DNA of 64,000 bases, from NCBI GenBank assembly GCA_937975765.1, contig CALJUR010000108.1:1-64000 (forward strand), read 5' to 3'. This DNA is from an uncultured Myxococcales bacterium (GTDB taxonomy: Bacteria > Myxococcota_A > UBA9042 > DTJE01). Under the pieces are notes generated by a model that was not told the DNA's origin, made no database searches, and was given only the letters and a program-made list of their open reading frames with translations. This document shows positions 34,384 to 42,947 of the stretch, piece by piece; the stretch's first letter is position 1; every line of letters begins with the position of its first letter. Both the position numbers and the translations under genes were made by a program.

Positions 34384-36015
34384 TTGCGCAAGCCTCACCT
34401 GCGGTTCTGGTCCATCCCGCTGGTCGTCCTGGCCCTGGCCGGGCCGCTGGCGATCACGACGCATGCCGAGCAGGAGCGCCAGTACGAGTCGCTGCGGGCC
34501 CTGTTCGAGGCCCACGCCCGCTTCGTCGGGAACCTGGTCCGGGAGGCCTCCCAGGAGGCCGCCTGGTCCACCAGCCAGGCCTACGAGATGTCCGCCGACA
34601 ACGCCGCCCGGTGCCTGGGGTTGCTGGGGATTCCCGGCGCCGTCGAGGATTGCGCCGCGATCCGGTCCCGGATCCCCGACCTGGTCGTGTGGGCGGCCGT
34701 CGATGGCACCGGGGTTCGCGGTTGCACGGGTCCCCTGGCCGCCCCGGAACGGGTCGCGTTCGTGGAAGGCGTCCTGGCCGCGCCCGACCCGGGTTTCGTG
34801 GACGACGACCGCACCCGGGCGGCCGGGGTGTTCTGCGTGGCGGATCCGTCGCCCGGCGTCGCCACGGTCCTGTGCCTGGACCGCCGCCCGCTGGACGAGA
34901 CCCGGCGGGAGGTGGGCCTGGGCCCCCTGCTGGCCGGCCTGAAGGACCCGGGCCTGGACTACGTCGTGGTGCAGGACGCCGGCGGGCTGCTGGCGGCCTC
35001 CCCGGATCCCGGGCAGGTCTCGACCTTCGCGGAGGACCCGCTGCTGGAACAGGTCCTTTCGGGCCCCGACGACGGCGTGCAGGGACGGCTGCTGGTCCGG
35101 GACGGGCGCACCACCTACGAAATCGTCGGGCCGCTGGACCTGGCGGACGGCACGCGGGCGCTGGTTCGGGCGGCGCTGGACGCAGGCGAACTGGATCGCC
35201 TGCGGGACCGGATCGCGCGCCGCATGACGCTGATGGCGGGGGTACTGGGGACCGCGGTGCTGCTGGGCGCAGCGCTGGCGTGGGTGCTGTCGTTCGCGTC
35301 GCGACGGAGGCGGGAGTTCGAGGCTGCCCTGCAGCAGCGCGAGGAGGAGTCCCGCCACTGGCAGTCCCTGGGGCAGATGGCGGCGACGGTCGCCCACGAA
35401 GTCCGCAACCCCCTGAACACGATCGGGATGGCCCTGCAGCGGCTGGCCCGGGAGGTCCGGGTGACCCCGGAGGACGAGGCCGGCTTCCGGGAGCTGCTGG
35501 AACTGTCCGGCGGCGCCGCCGACCGGGTCGAACGGGTGGTGGGGGACTTCCTGGAACTGGGCAAGCCGCTGGATCTGGACCTGCGGCGGCACCCGGCCGG
35601 GCCGCTGGTGTCGGAGACCCTGGCCCCGCTGGCGATGCGCGCCCGGTCCGAGTCCCGGAACCTGGTGGTCGAGTGCGATTGCCCCGGCGAGGTTCGCGTG
35701 GACCGGCGGCGGTTCCAGCAGGTGGTCGCGAACCTGGTGGCAAACGCGCTGGATGCCGTCGGGCCGGGCGGGACCGTCCGGGTGTTCGCGTCCTGCGGCG
35801 ACGAGGGCTTCCGGATGACCGTCGAGGACGACGGGCCGGGGATGGACGCGGCCACGCTGGACCGGGTGCAGGCCCCGTTCGTCACCACCAAGGCGCACGG
35901 GACTGGCCTGGGGCTGCCGCTGGCGAAGCGGCTGGTGGAGGCGCACGGCGGGCGGCTGGTCCTGGAATCGGCGCCGGGACGCGGCACGCGGGCCACCGTG
36001 ACGCTGCCCCGGTGA
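34384..36015 (+). CDS. Membrane sensor histidine kinase (NtrB-like)
   Basis: I set the start at TTG 34384: GGAGG lies nine bases upstream and the product begins with a basic, then hydrophobic segment (IPLVVLALAGPLAI), giving 543 residues. A periplasmic sensor of about 240 residues follows, with a second membrane span near 282-302 (LMAGVLGTAVLLGAALAWVL). His338 in VAHEVRNPLN is the phospho-acceptor. The ATPase domain shows NLVANALDAVG (N box), VEDDGPGMD (G1) and GTGLGLPLAKRLVEAHGG (G2). The regulator gene starts 46 bases downstream. The kinase probably senses an envelope signal, and its partner drives the -24/-12 promoter at 37564. The sensor domain matches no family I can name. Confidence 0.9.
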   Translation: MRKPHLRFWSIPLVVLALAGPLAITTHAEQERQYESLRALFEAHARFVGNLVREASQEAAWSTSQAYEMSADNAARCLGLLGIPGAVEDCAAIRSRIPDLVVWAAVDGTGVRGCTGPLAAPERVAFVEGVLAAPDPGFVDDDRTRAAGVFCVADPSPGVATVLCLDRRPLDETRREVGLGPLLAGLKDPGLDYVVVQDAGGLLAASPDPGQVSTFAEDPLLEQVLSGPDDGVQGRLLVRDGRTTYEIVGPLDLADGTRALVRAALDAGELDRLRDRIARRMTLMAGVLGTAVLLGAALAWVLSFASRRRREFEAALQQREEESRHWQSLGQMAATVAHEVRNPLNTIGMALQRLAREVRVTPEDEAGFRELLELSGGAADRVERVVGDFLELGKPLDLDLRRHPAGPLVSETLAPLAMRARSESRNLVVECDCPGEVRVDRRRFQQVVANLVANALDAVGPGGTVRVFASCGDEGFRMTVEDDGPGMDAATLDRVQAPFVTTKAHGTGLGLPLAKRLVEAHGGRLVLESAPGRGTRATVTLPR

Positions 36016-36061
36016 GTCACGCAGCCCGGCCCCGACCCGGGCCGGCGGAAGGAAGGACGCG

Positions 36062-37429
36062 ATGGAACGCCCGGACAAGCCGACCCTGCTGCTGGTCGAG
36101 GACGACGACGCCCAGCGGCGCATGCTGTCGGGATTCCTGAAGAAGGCCGGCCATGCCGTGCTGGAGGCGGGCTCGGCGTCGCAGGCACGCGCGGCGGCAC
36201 GGGACCAGCCGATCGACCTGCTGATCACTGACCTGCGGCTGGGCGGTCCCGACGGCATCGAACTGCTTCACGACCTCCGCGGCGATCACCCCGACGTGCA
36301 GGCCATCGTGGTCACCGCCTTCGGGACCGTCGAGGACGCGGTGCGCGCCATGCGCGCCGGGGCGTACGACTTCGTCGCGAAGCCGGTCGACCTGGAGCGG
36401 CTGGAGACGCTGGTCGCCAAGGCGCTGGAGAAGGTGGCGCTGGCCCGCGAGAACCGGACGCTGCGCCGGGCGGTCGAGGTCGCGGACGCCTTCTCCGACT
36501 GGGTGGGAGACAGCCCGGCGATCCGGCAGGTCAAGGAACTGGCGATCAAGGTGGCGCCCAGCCGGGCGTCCGTGCTGATCCTGGGGGAGTCCGGGACCGG
36601 CAAGGAGGTCGTGGCCCGCGCGATCCACCGGATGTCGCCCCGGCGGGACGGCCCGTTCGTCACGCTGAACTGCGCGGTGTTCAGCGAGACGCTGGTCGAG
36701 TCGGAACTGTTCGGCCACGAGCGCGGGTCGTTCACCGGGGCCTCGTCGCAGAAGATCGGGCGGTTCGAACTGGCCAAGGGCGGCACGCTGTTCCTGGACG
36801 AGGTCGGCGACATCCCCCCCGCGGTCCAGGTGAAACTGCTGAACGTGCTGCAGACAGGGACCTTCGAGCGCGTCGGGGGCACGAAGCCGCTGACGACGGA
36901 CGCCCGGGTCGTCGCGGCGACGCACCGGGACCTGGCGGCCCGCATCGCGACGGGCGAGTTCCGGGCCGACCTGTTCTACCGGCTGAACGTCGTGTCGCTG
37001 CACGTGCCGGCCCTGCGGGACCGCCCCGGGGACATCCCGTCCCTGGCGGCCCACTTCCTGCGCAAGCACGCCGACCTGTCCGCGAAGGGGGTGGCCGGCG
37101 TGTCGCGCGAGGCGCTGGAGAACCTGGCCCGACACCCGTTCCCGGGCAACATCCGCGAACTGGAGAACCTGGTCGAGCGGGCCCTCGTGCTGGCGGACGG
37201 GCCGATCCTGGAGGCGAGAGACTTCCCGCTGGCCGCGGCCGGATCACCCGGGCCCGCGGGGGACGCGATGGCCGGGGACGGTCTGGAGGCGCAGGTGGCG
37301 CGCCTGGAACGCAACCTGATCGCGCGGGCGCTGGCCCGCCACGGCGGCAACCAGAGTGCCGCCGCCCGCGACCTGGGCCTGACCGAGCGCGCGGTCCGGT
37401 ACAAGATGCAGAAGCTGGGGCTGTCGTGA
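36062..37429 (+). CDS. NtrC-family sigma-54-dependent response regulator
   Basis: The 455-residue protein has a receiver domain (Asp14-16, phospho-Asp57 in LITDLRL, Thr85, Lys107). An AAA+ domain follows, with Walker A GESGTGKE (175-182), the sigma-54 contact loop GSFTGA (222-227; the usual form is GAFTGA), Walker B LFLDE and an arginine-finger region FRADLFYRLNVV. It ends with a Fis-type helix-turn-helix (NQSAAARDLGLTERAVRYKMQKLGL). It should be phosphorylated by the adjacent kinase and open sigma-54 promoters. The first such site downstream, 135 bases after its stop, precedes the calcium-loop genes, making them the likely direct target. Confidence 0.93.
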   Translation: MERPDKPTLLLVEDDDAQRRMLSGFLKKAGHAVLEAGSASQARAAARDQPIDLLITDLRLGGPDGIELLHDLRGDHPDVQAIVVTAFGTVEDAVRAMRAGAYDFVAKPVDLERLETLVAKALEKVALARENRTLRRAVEVADAFSDWVGDSPAIRQVKELAIKVAPSRASVLILGESGTGKEVVARAIHRMSPRRDGPFVTLNCAVFSETLVESELFGHERGSFTGASSQKIGRFELAKGGTLFLDEVGDIPPAVQVKLLNVLQTGTFERVGGTKPLTTDARVVAATHRDLAARIATGEFRADLFYRLNVVSLHVPALRDRPGDIPSLAAHFLRKHADLSAKGVAGVSREALENLARHPFPGNIRELENLVERALVLADGPILEARDFPLAAAGSPGPAGDAMAGDGLEAQVARLERNLIARALARHGGNQSAAARDLGLTERAVRYKMQKLGLS

Positions 37430-37452
37430 CGACCCGGCGGATCGACGCGCGG

Positions 37453-37467
37453 GTCGAACGGTTCGAC
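37453..37467. promoter_or_regulatory. Perfect inverted repeat, candidate enhancer site
   Basis: GTCGAAC-G-GTTCGAC is a perfect 7+1+7 palindrome about 97 bases upstream of the -24 element, the usual position for an NtrC-type activator site. A second, shorter palindrome GGTTGCAACC lies at 37532-37541. No T-run follows, so it is not a good terminator for the regulator gene. Confidence 0.5.
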
Positions 37468-37563
37468 GAAAACGTCGAAGCCCGGACGCCGACCCGCAAC
37501 GGTGGTTGGTATTCTTCTTGTGTTCACCGCGGGTTGCAACCAGGCACAAGCCGGCAACCCCCG

Positions 37564-37578
37564 TGGCACGCCCCTTGC
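37564..37578 (+). promoter_or_regulatory. Sigma-54 (-24/-12) promoter
   Basis: TGGCACG-CCCC-TTGC matches the sigma-54 consensus TGGCACG-N4-TTGC exactly, with ten bases between the invariant GG and GC. Transcription should begin near 37590, leaving a leader of about 50 bases before the ATG at 37639. The NtrC-type activator gene lies directly upstream. Confidence 0.85.
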
Positions 37579-37638
37579 GAAACGTCCTTCTCGTCGGCCC
37601 GATGGCGGGCCGCGACTCTTTCCTCGGGAGGTTCGATC

Positions 37639-38031
37639 ATGAAGAGGACGCTGAAGAACCTGATGCTGGCCGCCGCCATCGCGGCGATTCCTGCCGCGGC
37701 GTTCGCGCAGGACACCGGCACGGAGAAGGGCAAGGGCGTTGCGGCCCAGGACCAGGCCGGGGACCAGGTCGGGGACCAGCTCCGGGGCCGGGACCGCGAC
37801 CGGCTGAAGGACGGCACGGGCCCGGGCTTCGTCGATGCCGACGGCGACGGCATCTGCGACAACCAGGCGACCGGCGGCCAGAAGCTGGGCCAGGGCAAGG
37901 GCAAGGGCAAGGGGCTGGGGAAGGGCCAGGGGGCCGGCAAGGGCAAGGGCCTCCACGGCGCCGGCTTCGTCGATGCCGACGGAGACGGGGTCTGCGACAA
38001 CGCCCGGAACCGCAAGGGCCAGGCCCGCTAG
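37639..38031 (+). CDS. Exported protein with two DxDGDG calcium loops around a Gly/Lys stretch
   Basis: The 130-residue precursor has a signal peptide (to AFAQD). Two copies of GFVDADGDG-(I/V)-CDN, with Asp residues spaced as in EF-hand or thrombospondin type-3 calcium loops, flank a low-complexity Gly/Lys/Gln run of about 30 residues. Each loop carries one Cys, so an inter-loop disulfide is possible. Related FVDADGDGICDN proteins occur widely in anaerobes and Bacteroidota, with no known role. GGGAGG lies seven bases before ATG 37639. It is the first gene after the sigma-54 promoter, so the kinase/NtrC pair probably controls it, and a strong hairpin after it may favour its message. Confidence 0.8.
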   Translation: MKRTLKNLMLAAAIAAIPAAAFAQDTGTEKGKGVAAQDQAGDQVGDQLRGRDRDRLKDGTGPGFVDADGDGICDNQATGGQKLGQGKGKGKGLGKGQGAGKGKGLHGAGFVDADGDGVCDNARNRKGQAR

Positions 38032-38051
38032 TCCGAACGTCCCTGGCGACG

Positions 38052-38078
38052 GCCCGGGGGAGCGAGTCTCCCCCGGGC
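38052..38078 (+). terminator. Strong hairpin between the first two sigma-54 operon genes
   Basis: GCCCGGGGGAG, a five-base loop and CTCCCCCGGGC form a perfect 11-bp stem. There is no U-tract, so it is more likely a 3' stabiliser or partial terminator (attenuation) than a full stop. It would raise expression of the first gene over the next two. Confidence 0.6.
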
Positions 38079-38091
38079 ATCGGGAGCGATC

Positions 38092-38445
38092 ATGAACGCC
38101 CGGATGACATTGCTGGTCCTGGCAGCCTCGGTGCTGATGCCCAGGCTTTCGGCAGCGGCCGACGAACCCCAGGCCCCGCCCCCGGCGGCCCCCGCGCCCC
38201 CGCCTGCCGAGGCGGTTCCTCCGACGAACCTGCCCCCGCAGGCCCACGCACCGCAGGACGCGGGGGTGTTCGTCGATCGCGACGGCGACGGCATCCAGGA
38301 CGGCCAGGAGCACCGCTTCCGGAAGCGCGGCAAGGGCGCCCTGGGCAAGGGCGCGGACGGGTCGGGCGCGGGCTCCGGTTCCGGCGCCATGCGCCGGCTG
38401 CGGCTGGGCGCGGGCGGCGGCTCGCGGCAGGGTGGCGGGCAATGA
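38092..38445 (+). CDS. Small exported protein with one DRDGDG calcium loop
   Basis: The 117-residue precursor has a signal peptide (MNARMTLLVLAASVLMPRLSAAAD region), a Pro/Ala-rich spacer (about 25-55), one FVDRDGDGIQDGQE loop and an Arg/Gly/Ser-rich basic tail. It resembles the product at 37639 in plan: a single calcium loop beside a basic low-complexity stretch, here without Cys. The stop overlaps the next ATG in ATGA, so it is coupled to the barrel gene. GGGAGCGATC before ATG 38092 is an acceptable ribosome-binding site. It probably works in the periplasm or outside the cell with its two neighbours. Function is unknown. Confidence 0.7.
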   Translation: MNARMTLLVLAASVLMPRLSAAADEPQAPPPAAPAPPPAEAVPPTNLPPQAHAPQDAGVFVDRDGDGIQDGQEHRFRKRGKGALGKGADGSGAGSGSGAMRRLRLGAGGGSRQGGGQ

Positions 38446-39566
38446 ATCCCCGGAAACAACTTGCATCCAGGCACGGCCTGCGCCGGGCGCTCGCGGCGTG
38501 CATCCTGCTGGCGGGGCTCTGGGCGTTCCCGGCGCATGCGCAGGAACTCTCGGTCGCCGGCTCGGTCGGCACGACCTGGACCGACAACGTGTTCGTGATG
38601 AGCGCGCCGGAATGGGACGCGTCGATCCTGCCCGCCCTGCGCGCCGGCGTGGACTTCGCCACCTTCTGGACGCTGCGGTACGAGGGCGCGGCCGAGATCT
38701 ACACGAACCACACGGACCTGACCTCGCACGACCACGCGCTGCGGCTGCAGGTCAACCCGGCCTTCGGTCCCGACGACGCGAACGAGTTCCTCGTCGGGCT
38801 GGAGGTCGAGACGCTGCGCAACCTGGACACCTACGCGGCGCTGAACTACGTGGGCGGGCAGGCGGATGCCGCGATCCGCCTCGAACCGACGCCCTGGTTC
38901 GCCTGGCAGGCCGGCGCGGACCTGCGGTACCGCCGCTTCTACGACGACCCCCAGGCCGACACGCTGGACGTGCTGGCCTCGACCGAGGCCCGGTTCACGC
39001 TGCAGTCCCGGACCACGATCACGCCGCGCCTCGGATACGGCTTCCGGTACAACCCCGGCCTGAAGGGGCAGGGGGAGGGACGGCCCGACCGCGACGACCA
39101 CCAACTGGACGTCGGCCTGCACTTCAGCCAGGGTCTCTGGGAGAACGCGGGCCTGCAGGCGGACTACTCGTACCGGCACCTGTTCTCGTCCAGCCAGGCG
39201 CTGGCCCGCAAGCTGACCCAGACGCAGTTCGCCTTCCTGACCGCCGACTTCCTGGCCGGGGGGCACCGGGCGTACCTGAAACTGAAGCAGGTGCTGCCGC
39301 GGGGCTGGTCGCTGCTGGCGGGCGTCGAGTTCCGGGCCCTGCGCTTCCCCGGCTGGCCGGCCACGGAAGCCGACGGGACCGCCACCGGCGAGGACCGCGA
39401 AGACCGGCGGCTGATCCCCTCCGCGACCCTGGGGTACGACCACCGCTTCGGCAGCCTGGGGCTGCAGGCGAGACTGTCCTACTCGTACCTGCGCCAGTGG
39501 TCGAACACCGCCGACTACGACACGCAGGCCCACCAGGTCGCGCTCTCGATCGCCCTGGAGTACTGA
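38442..39566 (+). CDS. Outer-membrane beta-barrel of the sigma-54 operon
   Basis: The 374-residue precursor has a signal peptide (LRRALAACILLAGLWAFPAHAQ) and a mature part made of many amphipathic strands with short turns (GSVGTTWTDNVFVMS, LRYEGAAEIYTNHTD, GYGFRYNPGLKG, GLQADYSYRHLF, ARLSYSYLRQW). It ends HQVALSIALEY with a terminal aromatic residue, as barrels do. Strand count suggests 16 or more. It might export, anchor or receive the two calcium-loop proteins encoded before it. Its ATG overlaps the stop of the 117-residue gene. No better-known family is visible, and the length fits generic PEP-CTERM/TIGR03016-like barrels. Confidence 0.8.
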   Translation: MNPRKQLASRHGLRRALAACILLAGLWAFPAHAQELSVAGSVGTTWTDNVFVMSAPEWDASILPALRAGVDFATFWTLRYEGAAEIYTNHTDLTSHDHALRLQVNPAFGPDDANEFLVGLEVETLRNLDTYAALNYVGGQADAAIRLEPTPWFAWQAGADLRYRRFYDDPQADTLDVLASTEARFTLQSRTTITPRLGYGFRYNPGLKGQGEGRPDRDDHQLDVGLHFSQGLWENAGLQADYSYRHLFSSSQALARKLTQTQFAFLTADFLAGGHRAYLKLKQVLPRGWSLLAGVEFRALRFPGWPATEADGTATGEDREDRRLIPSATLGYDHRFGSLGLQARLSYSYLRQWSNTADYDTQAHQVALSIALEY

Positions 39567-39665
39567 CCGGGAACCCGCGCCCGGCTCCTTCCCGAAACCC
39601 GCCCCGCGTCTCCCCGGGAGCGCCCCCGGAGGTATCATGGAGTCGAGAAGTCCAGGAGGTGCCCC

Positions 39666-39866
39666 ATGGAAACGGCCATCGCGTCGCAGCCCGCCCTCAC
39701 CCGGGACGAGTGGACGCAGATCGCCCTCCTGCTGAAGGAGGAACTGGACGGCCTGCAGACCGAGATCCACCACACCGATTCGCAGGCCTACCGGGACGAC
39801 CTGCAGGCGCGCCGCCAGACGCTGGCCGGCACGCTGCAGAAGGTGGAGGCGGCGCTGAAGGGCTGA
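39666..39866 (+). CDS. Small helical cytoplasmic protein
   Basis: This 66-residue protein is predicted to be two charged helices (EWTQIALLLKEELDGLQTEIHH and YRDDLQARRQTLAGTLQKVEAAL), probably a helical hairpin or coiled-coil dimer. It has no signal or membrane segment. AGGAGG before the ATG marks it as a real gene despite its size. It stands alone, 99 bases after the barrel gene and 174 before the symporter. Similar short proteins with a conserved DxLQxEIHHTDS-like centre are found in many Proteobacteria without assigned function. Confidence 0.7.
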   Translation: METAIASQPALTRDEWTQIALLLKEELDGLQTEIHHTDSQAYRDDLQARRQTLAGTLQKVEAALKG

Positions 39867-40040
39867 TGCCCGGGCACGCCGGCCGGGAGGCACCCCCGCC
39901 CCGGGCACGGGTTTCCCCGGCCCCCCGTCGCACGCCCCGGGCCCTGGATCCGCGACTTCCCCCCGCCCACCCGCGGGATTCCACGCCCCCGCGCCTTCGT
40001 GGTACGGTACCGCGTTCCCGTTCCCTCACCGGAGGCAGGC

Positions 40041-41414
40041 ATGGCGTCGCAGCGCGGCCACTGGGGCTCCCGTCTGGGCTTCATCCTCGCGGCGGCGGGT
40101 TCCGCGGTCGGCCTGGGCAACCTGTGGAAGTTCCCCTACCTGGCCTGGGAGAACGGCGGCGGGGCCTTCCTGCTGGTCTACCTGGTCGCGGTGGTGCTGC
40201 TGGGCCTGCCCATCATGATGGCCGAGATCCTGGTCGGGCGCCGGGCCCAGGCCAGCGCGGTGCCCGCCTTCACGGCGCTGGGCGGGCGCGGCTGGTCGGT
40301 GGTCGGCTGGCTGGGCGTCCTGTCGGGCGCCGTGATCCTGTCGTACTACACCGTCATCGCCGGCTGGTCGCTGCGCTCGTTCTTCCAGTGCGTCCAGTGG
40401 TCCCTGGGCAGCTACCCGCCCGATGCCGGCGCGCGCTTCGGCGCCTTCCTGGCCGACGGGACCCAGCAGGTGCTGCTGACCACCGGCTTCACGCTCCTGA
40501 CCGCCTTCATCGTCTACCGCGGCATCGGGTCCGGCATCGAGCGGGCCAGCAAGGTCATGATGCCCGTCCTGCTGTCCATCCTCCTCTACCTGGTCGTCAC
40601 GACCCTGACCCTGCCCGGCCGCACCGCCGGCCTGTCGCACCTGTGGCTGCCCCGCCTCGACGCCCTGCCTCCGCAGGGGGCGCTGCTGGCCGTCGGGCAG
40701 GCCTTCTTCAGCCTGTCCCTGGGCCTGGGAGCCATGATCGCCTACGGTTCCTACCTGTCCCGCAAGGAGTCCCTGGCCGGATCGGCCGCGTGGGTGGTCG
40801 TCTGCGACACGATGGTCGCGCTGCTGGCCGGGACGGCCATGTTCATCATCATCCACTCCATCCCCGGCCTGGACCAGCGGGTCTCCGGCTCGACCGTCGG
40901 GATGCTGTTCATCACCCTGCCGGAGCTGTTCTACACGCAGATGCCGGGCGGGGTCGTGCTGGCGCCGCTGTTCTTCGTCCTGGTCGCCTTCGCGGCGCTG
41001 ACCTCGACCATCAGCCTGGGCGAGGTGGTCGCCTCGCTGCTGATCGACCGGAAGGGCTGGTCCCGGCCCCGGGCGACGCTGGCCAGCACCGTCGTCGTGT
41101 ATGCCGGTTCGCTGCTGTGCGCCCTGTCGCTGGGGGCCCAGCCGGCGCTGTCCACCTTCGAGGTCTTCGCCGGCAAGGCGGGGCTCCTGTCCACCCTGGA
41201 CCACCTGGCCGCCAACTGGCTGCTCCCGCTGGGCGGCCTGGGCACCACGATCTTCGTGGGCTGGCGGCTGGCCCGCAAGGACCTGCTGGAGGAACTGGGT
41301 CTGCGGCGCCCGACCTGGCTGTTCCACGCCTGGGTCTGGCTGCTGCGGGTGGTGGCCCCGCTGGCCATCGTGGCGCTGCTGGCGATGGTCGTCGCCGGGA
41401 AGGACTTGAGCTGA
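40041..41414 (+). CDS. Sodium:neurotransmitter symporter family transporter
   Basis: The 457-residue protein has 11-12 membrane spans. Its first segment, SRLGFILAAAGSAVGLGNLWKFPYLAWENGGGAF, is the signature of the NSS/SNF family (LeuT fold), including the unwound sodium-binding part of helix 1. Bacterial members import amino acids with sodium. GGAGG lies six bases before ATG 40041, which I prefer over an upstream in-frame ATG lacking one. Only one base separates its stop from the next gene, a second sodium:amino-acid symporter, so the two are co-expressed. Substrate is not readable from sequence. Confidence 0.92.
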   Translation: MASQRGHWGSRLGFILAAAGSAVGLGNLWKFPYLAWENGGGAFLLVYLVAVVLLGLPIMMAEILVGRRAQASAVPAFTALGGRGWSVVGWLGVLSGAVILSYYTVIAGWSLRSFFQCVQWSLGSYPPDAGARFGAFLADGTQQVLLTTGFTLLTAFIVYRGIGSGIERASKVMMPVLLSILLYLVVTTLTLPGRTAGLSHLWLPRLDALPPQGALLAVGQAFFSLSLGLGAMIAYGSYLSRKESLAGSAAWVVVCDTMVALLAGTAMFIIIHSIPGLDQRVSGSTVGMLFITLPELFYTQMPGGVVLAPLFFVLVAFAALTSTISLGEVVASLLIDRKGWSRPRATLASTVVVYAGSLLCALSLGAQPALSTFEVFAGKAGLLSTLDHLAANWLLPLGGLGTTIFVGWRLARKDLLEELGLRRPTWLFHAWVWLLRVVAPLAIVALLAMVVAGKDLS

Positions 41415-41415
41415 C

Positions 41416-42855
41416 ATGGACACCTTCAGCCAGGCGATCGGGTCCGTGCTGGACGCCTACAACACCTACGTGGGCACCTACGCGCTGATGTTCCTGCTGC
41501 TGCCCGTGGGCCTGCTGTTCACCGTGTGGCTGCGGGGCATCCAGGTCTGGGGCCTGAAACACTCGGCCCAGTTGGTCATGGGGAAGTTCGACCGCCCCGG
41601 GGACCACGGCGACGTCAACCACTTCCAGGCCCTGTGCACGGCCCTGTCGGCCACCGTCGGCACCGGCAACATCGCGGGCGTCGCGCTGGCCATCTACTTC
41701 GGCGGCCCCGGCGCGGTGTTCTGGCTGTGGATGACCGGCTTCCTGGGCATGGCGACCAAGTTCGCGGAATGCACCCTGGCCCAGAAGTACCGCGAGATCC
41801 ACGAGGACGGCAGCGTGTCCGGCGGCCCGATGTACTACATCGAGCACGCCACGAAGCACGTGCTGGGCCCGTTCGCGAAGCCCCTGGCGATCGTCTTCGC
41901 CGTCGGCACCATCCTGTGCAGCCTGGGCACCGGCAACATGGCCCAGTCCAACAGCATGGCCGACGCGGTGCACGCCTTCACCCTGCCCATCGGCGACGGC
42001 TTCCACATCCCCACCTGGGCCACCGGCCTGCTGCTGGCCGTGCTGGTGGGCAGCGTCATCCTGGGCGGCATCCGGCGCATCGCGAACGTCGCGGAACGGC
42101 TGGTGCCGTTCATGGCCTTCTTCTACGTCACAGCCGCCATCGCGGTCATCGGCTTCGAGTACGACCGCGTCCCGGGGATGTTCCGGCTGATCCTCGAGGG
42201 CGCTTTCACCGGCACCGCGGCCACGGGCGGCTTCGTCGGGTCCACCTTCATCCTGACCGCCCGTTACGGCATCGCGCGCGGCCTGTTCAGCAACGAGGCC
42301 GGCCAGGGGTCGGCGCCGATCGCCCACGCGGCGGCAAGGACCGAGTACCCGGTGCGCGAGGGCCTGGTGGCGCTGATGGAGCCGATGGTCGACACCCTGG
42401 TCATCTGCACGATGACCGCCATCGTGATCCTGCTGTCGGGCGCGTGGGACGACGGCCTGATGGGCGCGGCCATGACCTACGACGCCTTCCGCATCGGCCT
42501 GGACGTGACCGTGGGCGGCGTGCAACTGGGCGGCGCGGTGGTGTCGGTCTCGCTGCTGCTGTTCGCGTTCACGACCGCAATCTCGTGGTCCTACTATGGT
42601 GACCGCGCGGTGGGCTACCTGTTCGGGCGGAAGTGGGTGACGCCCTACCGGTACATGTACTGCGTCTTCGTCGTCATCGGCGCCGTCTGGGCGCAGGAAC
42701 TGGTCTGGAAGTTCGTGGACGCCGTCATCACGGTGATGGCGGTGCCGAACCTGGTCGCGCTGGTGATCCTGTCGCCGATGGTGGCCCGCATGACGCGCGA
42801 GTACTTCGCGATCGACCACCGGCCCACCGCCCCCCGCAAGGCCGCCGCCCTGTAG
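41416..42855 (+). CDS. Sodium:alanine symporter (AGCS family)
   Basis: The 479-residue protein belongs to the alanine/glycine:cation symporters. TVGTGNIAGVALAIYFGGPGAVFWLW is the family signature, followed by GMATKFAECTLAQKYR, SGGPMYYI and NEAGQGSAPIAHAAA. AGCS proteins import D- or L-alanine or glycine with sodium or protons. The length and about 11 spans fit. It follows the NSS-type symporter with a one-base gap and no separate promoter. With that partner it forms an amino-acid uptake pair, and the NagB-like gene downstream might point to peptidoglycan recycling, but that link is only context. Confidence 0.93.
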   Translation: MDTFSQAIGSVLDAYNTYVGTYALMFLLLPVGLLFTVWLRGIQVWGLKHSAQLVMGKFDRPGDHGDVNHFQALCTALSATVGTGNIAGVALAIYFGGPGAVFWLWMTGFLGMATKFAECTLAQKYREIHEDGSVSGGPMYYIEHATKHVLGPFAKPLAIVFAVGTILCSLGTGNMAQSNSMADAVHAFTLPIGDGFHIPTWATGLLLAVLVGSVILGGIRRIANVAERLVPFMAFFYVTAAIAVIGFEYDRVPGMFRLILEGAFTGTAATGGFVGSTFILTARYGIARGLFSNEAGQGSAPIAHAAARTEYPVREGLVALMEPMVDTLVICTMTAIVILLSGAWDDGLMGAAMTYDAFRIGLDVTVGGVQLGGAVVSVSLLLFAFTTAISWSYYGDRAVGYLFGRKWVTPYRYMYCVFVVIGAVWAQELVWKFVDAVITVMAVPNLVALVILSPMVARMTREYFAIDHRPTAPRKAAAL

Positions 42856-42947
42856 CCCGCCCGGGCCCCTACCGCAAACGCCCGATTTCCTGTACAGTCC
42901 GGCCCGCCGGGGCGCGGACCCCGGCTGCGAATTCGAGGGAGGCTGCG

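Noticed and set aside
30898..36258. A minus-strand open frame of nearly 1800 codons
   Set aside because: It covers the antisense of the kinase and the off-frame of the fusion lipoprotein. There is no start signal, no domain and shadow composition.
37453..37467. Inverted repeat read as a terminator for the NtrC gene
   Set aside because: There is no T-run after it and the stem is only seven bases. Its position relative to the sigma-54 promoter fits an activator site better.
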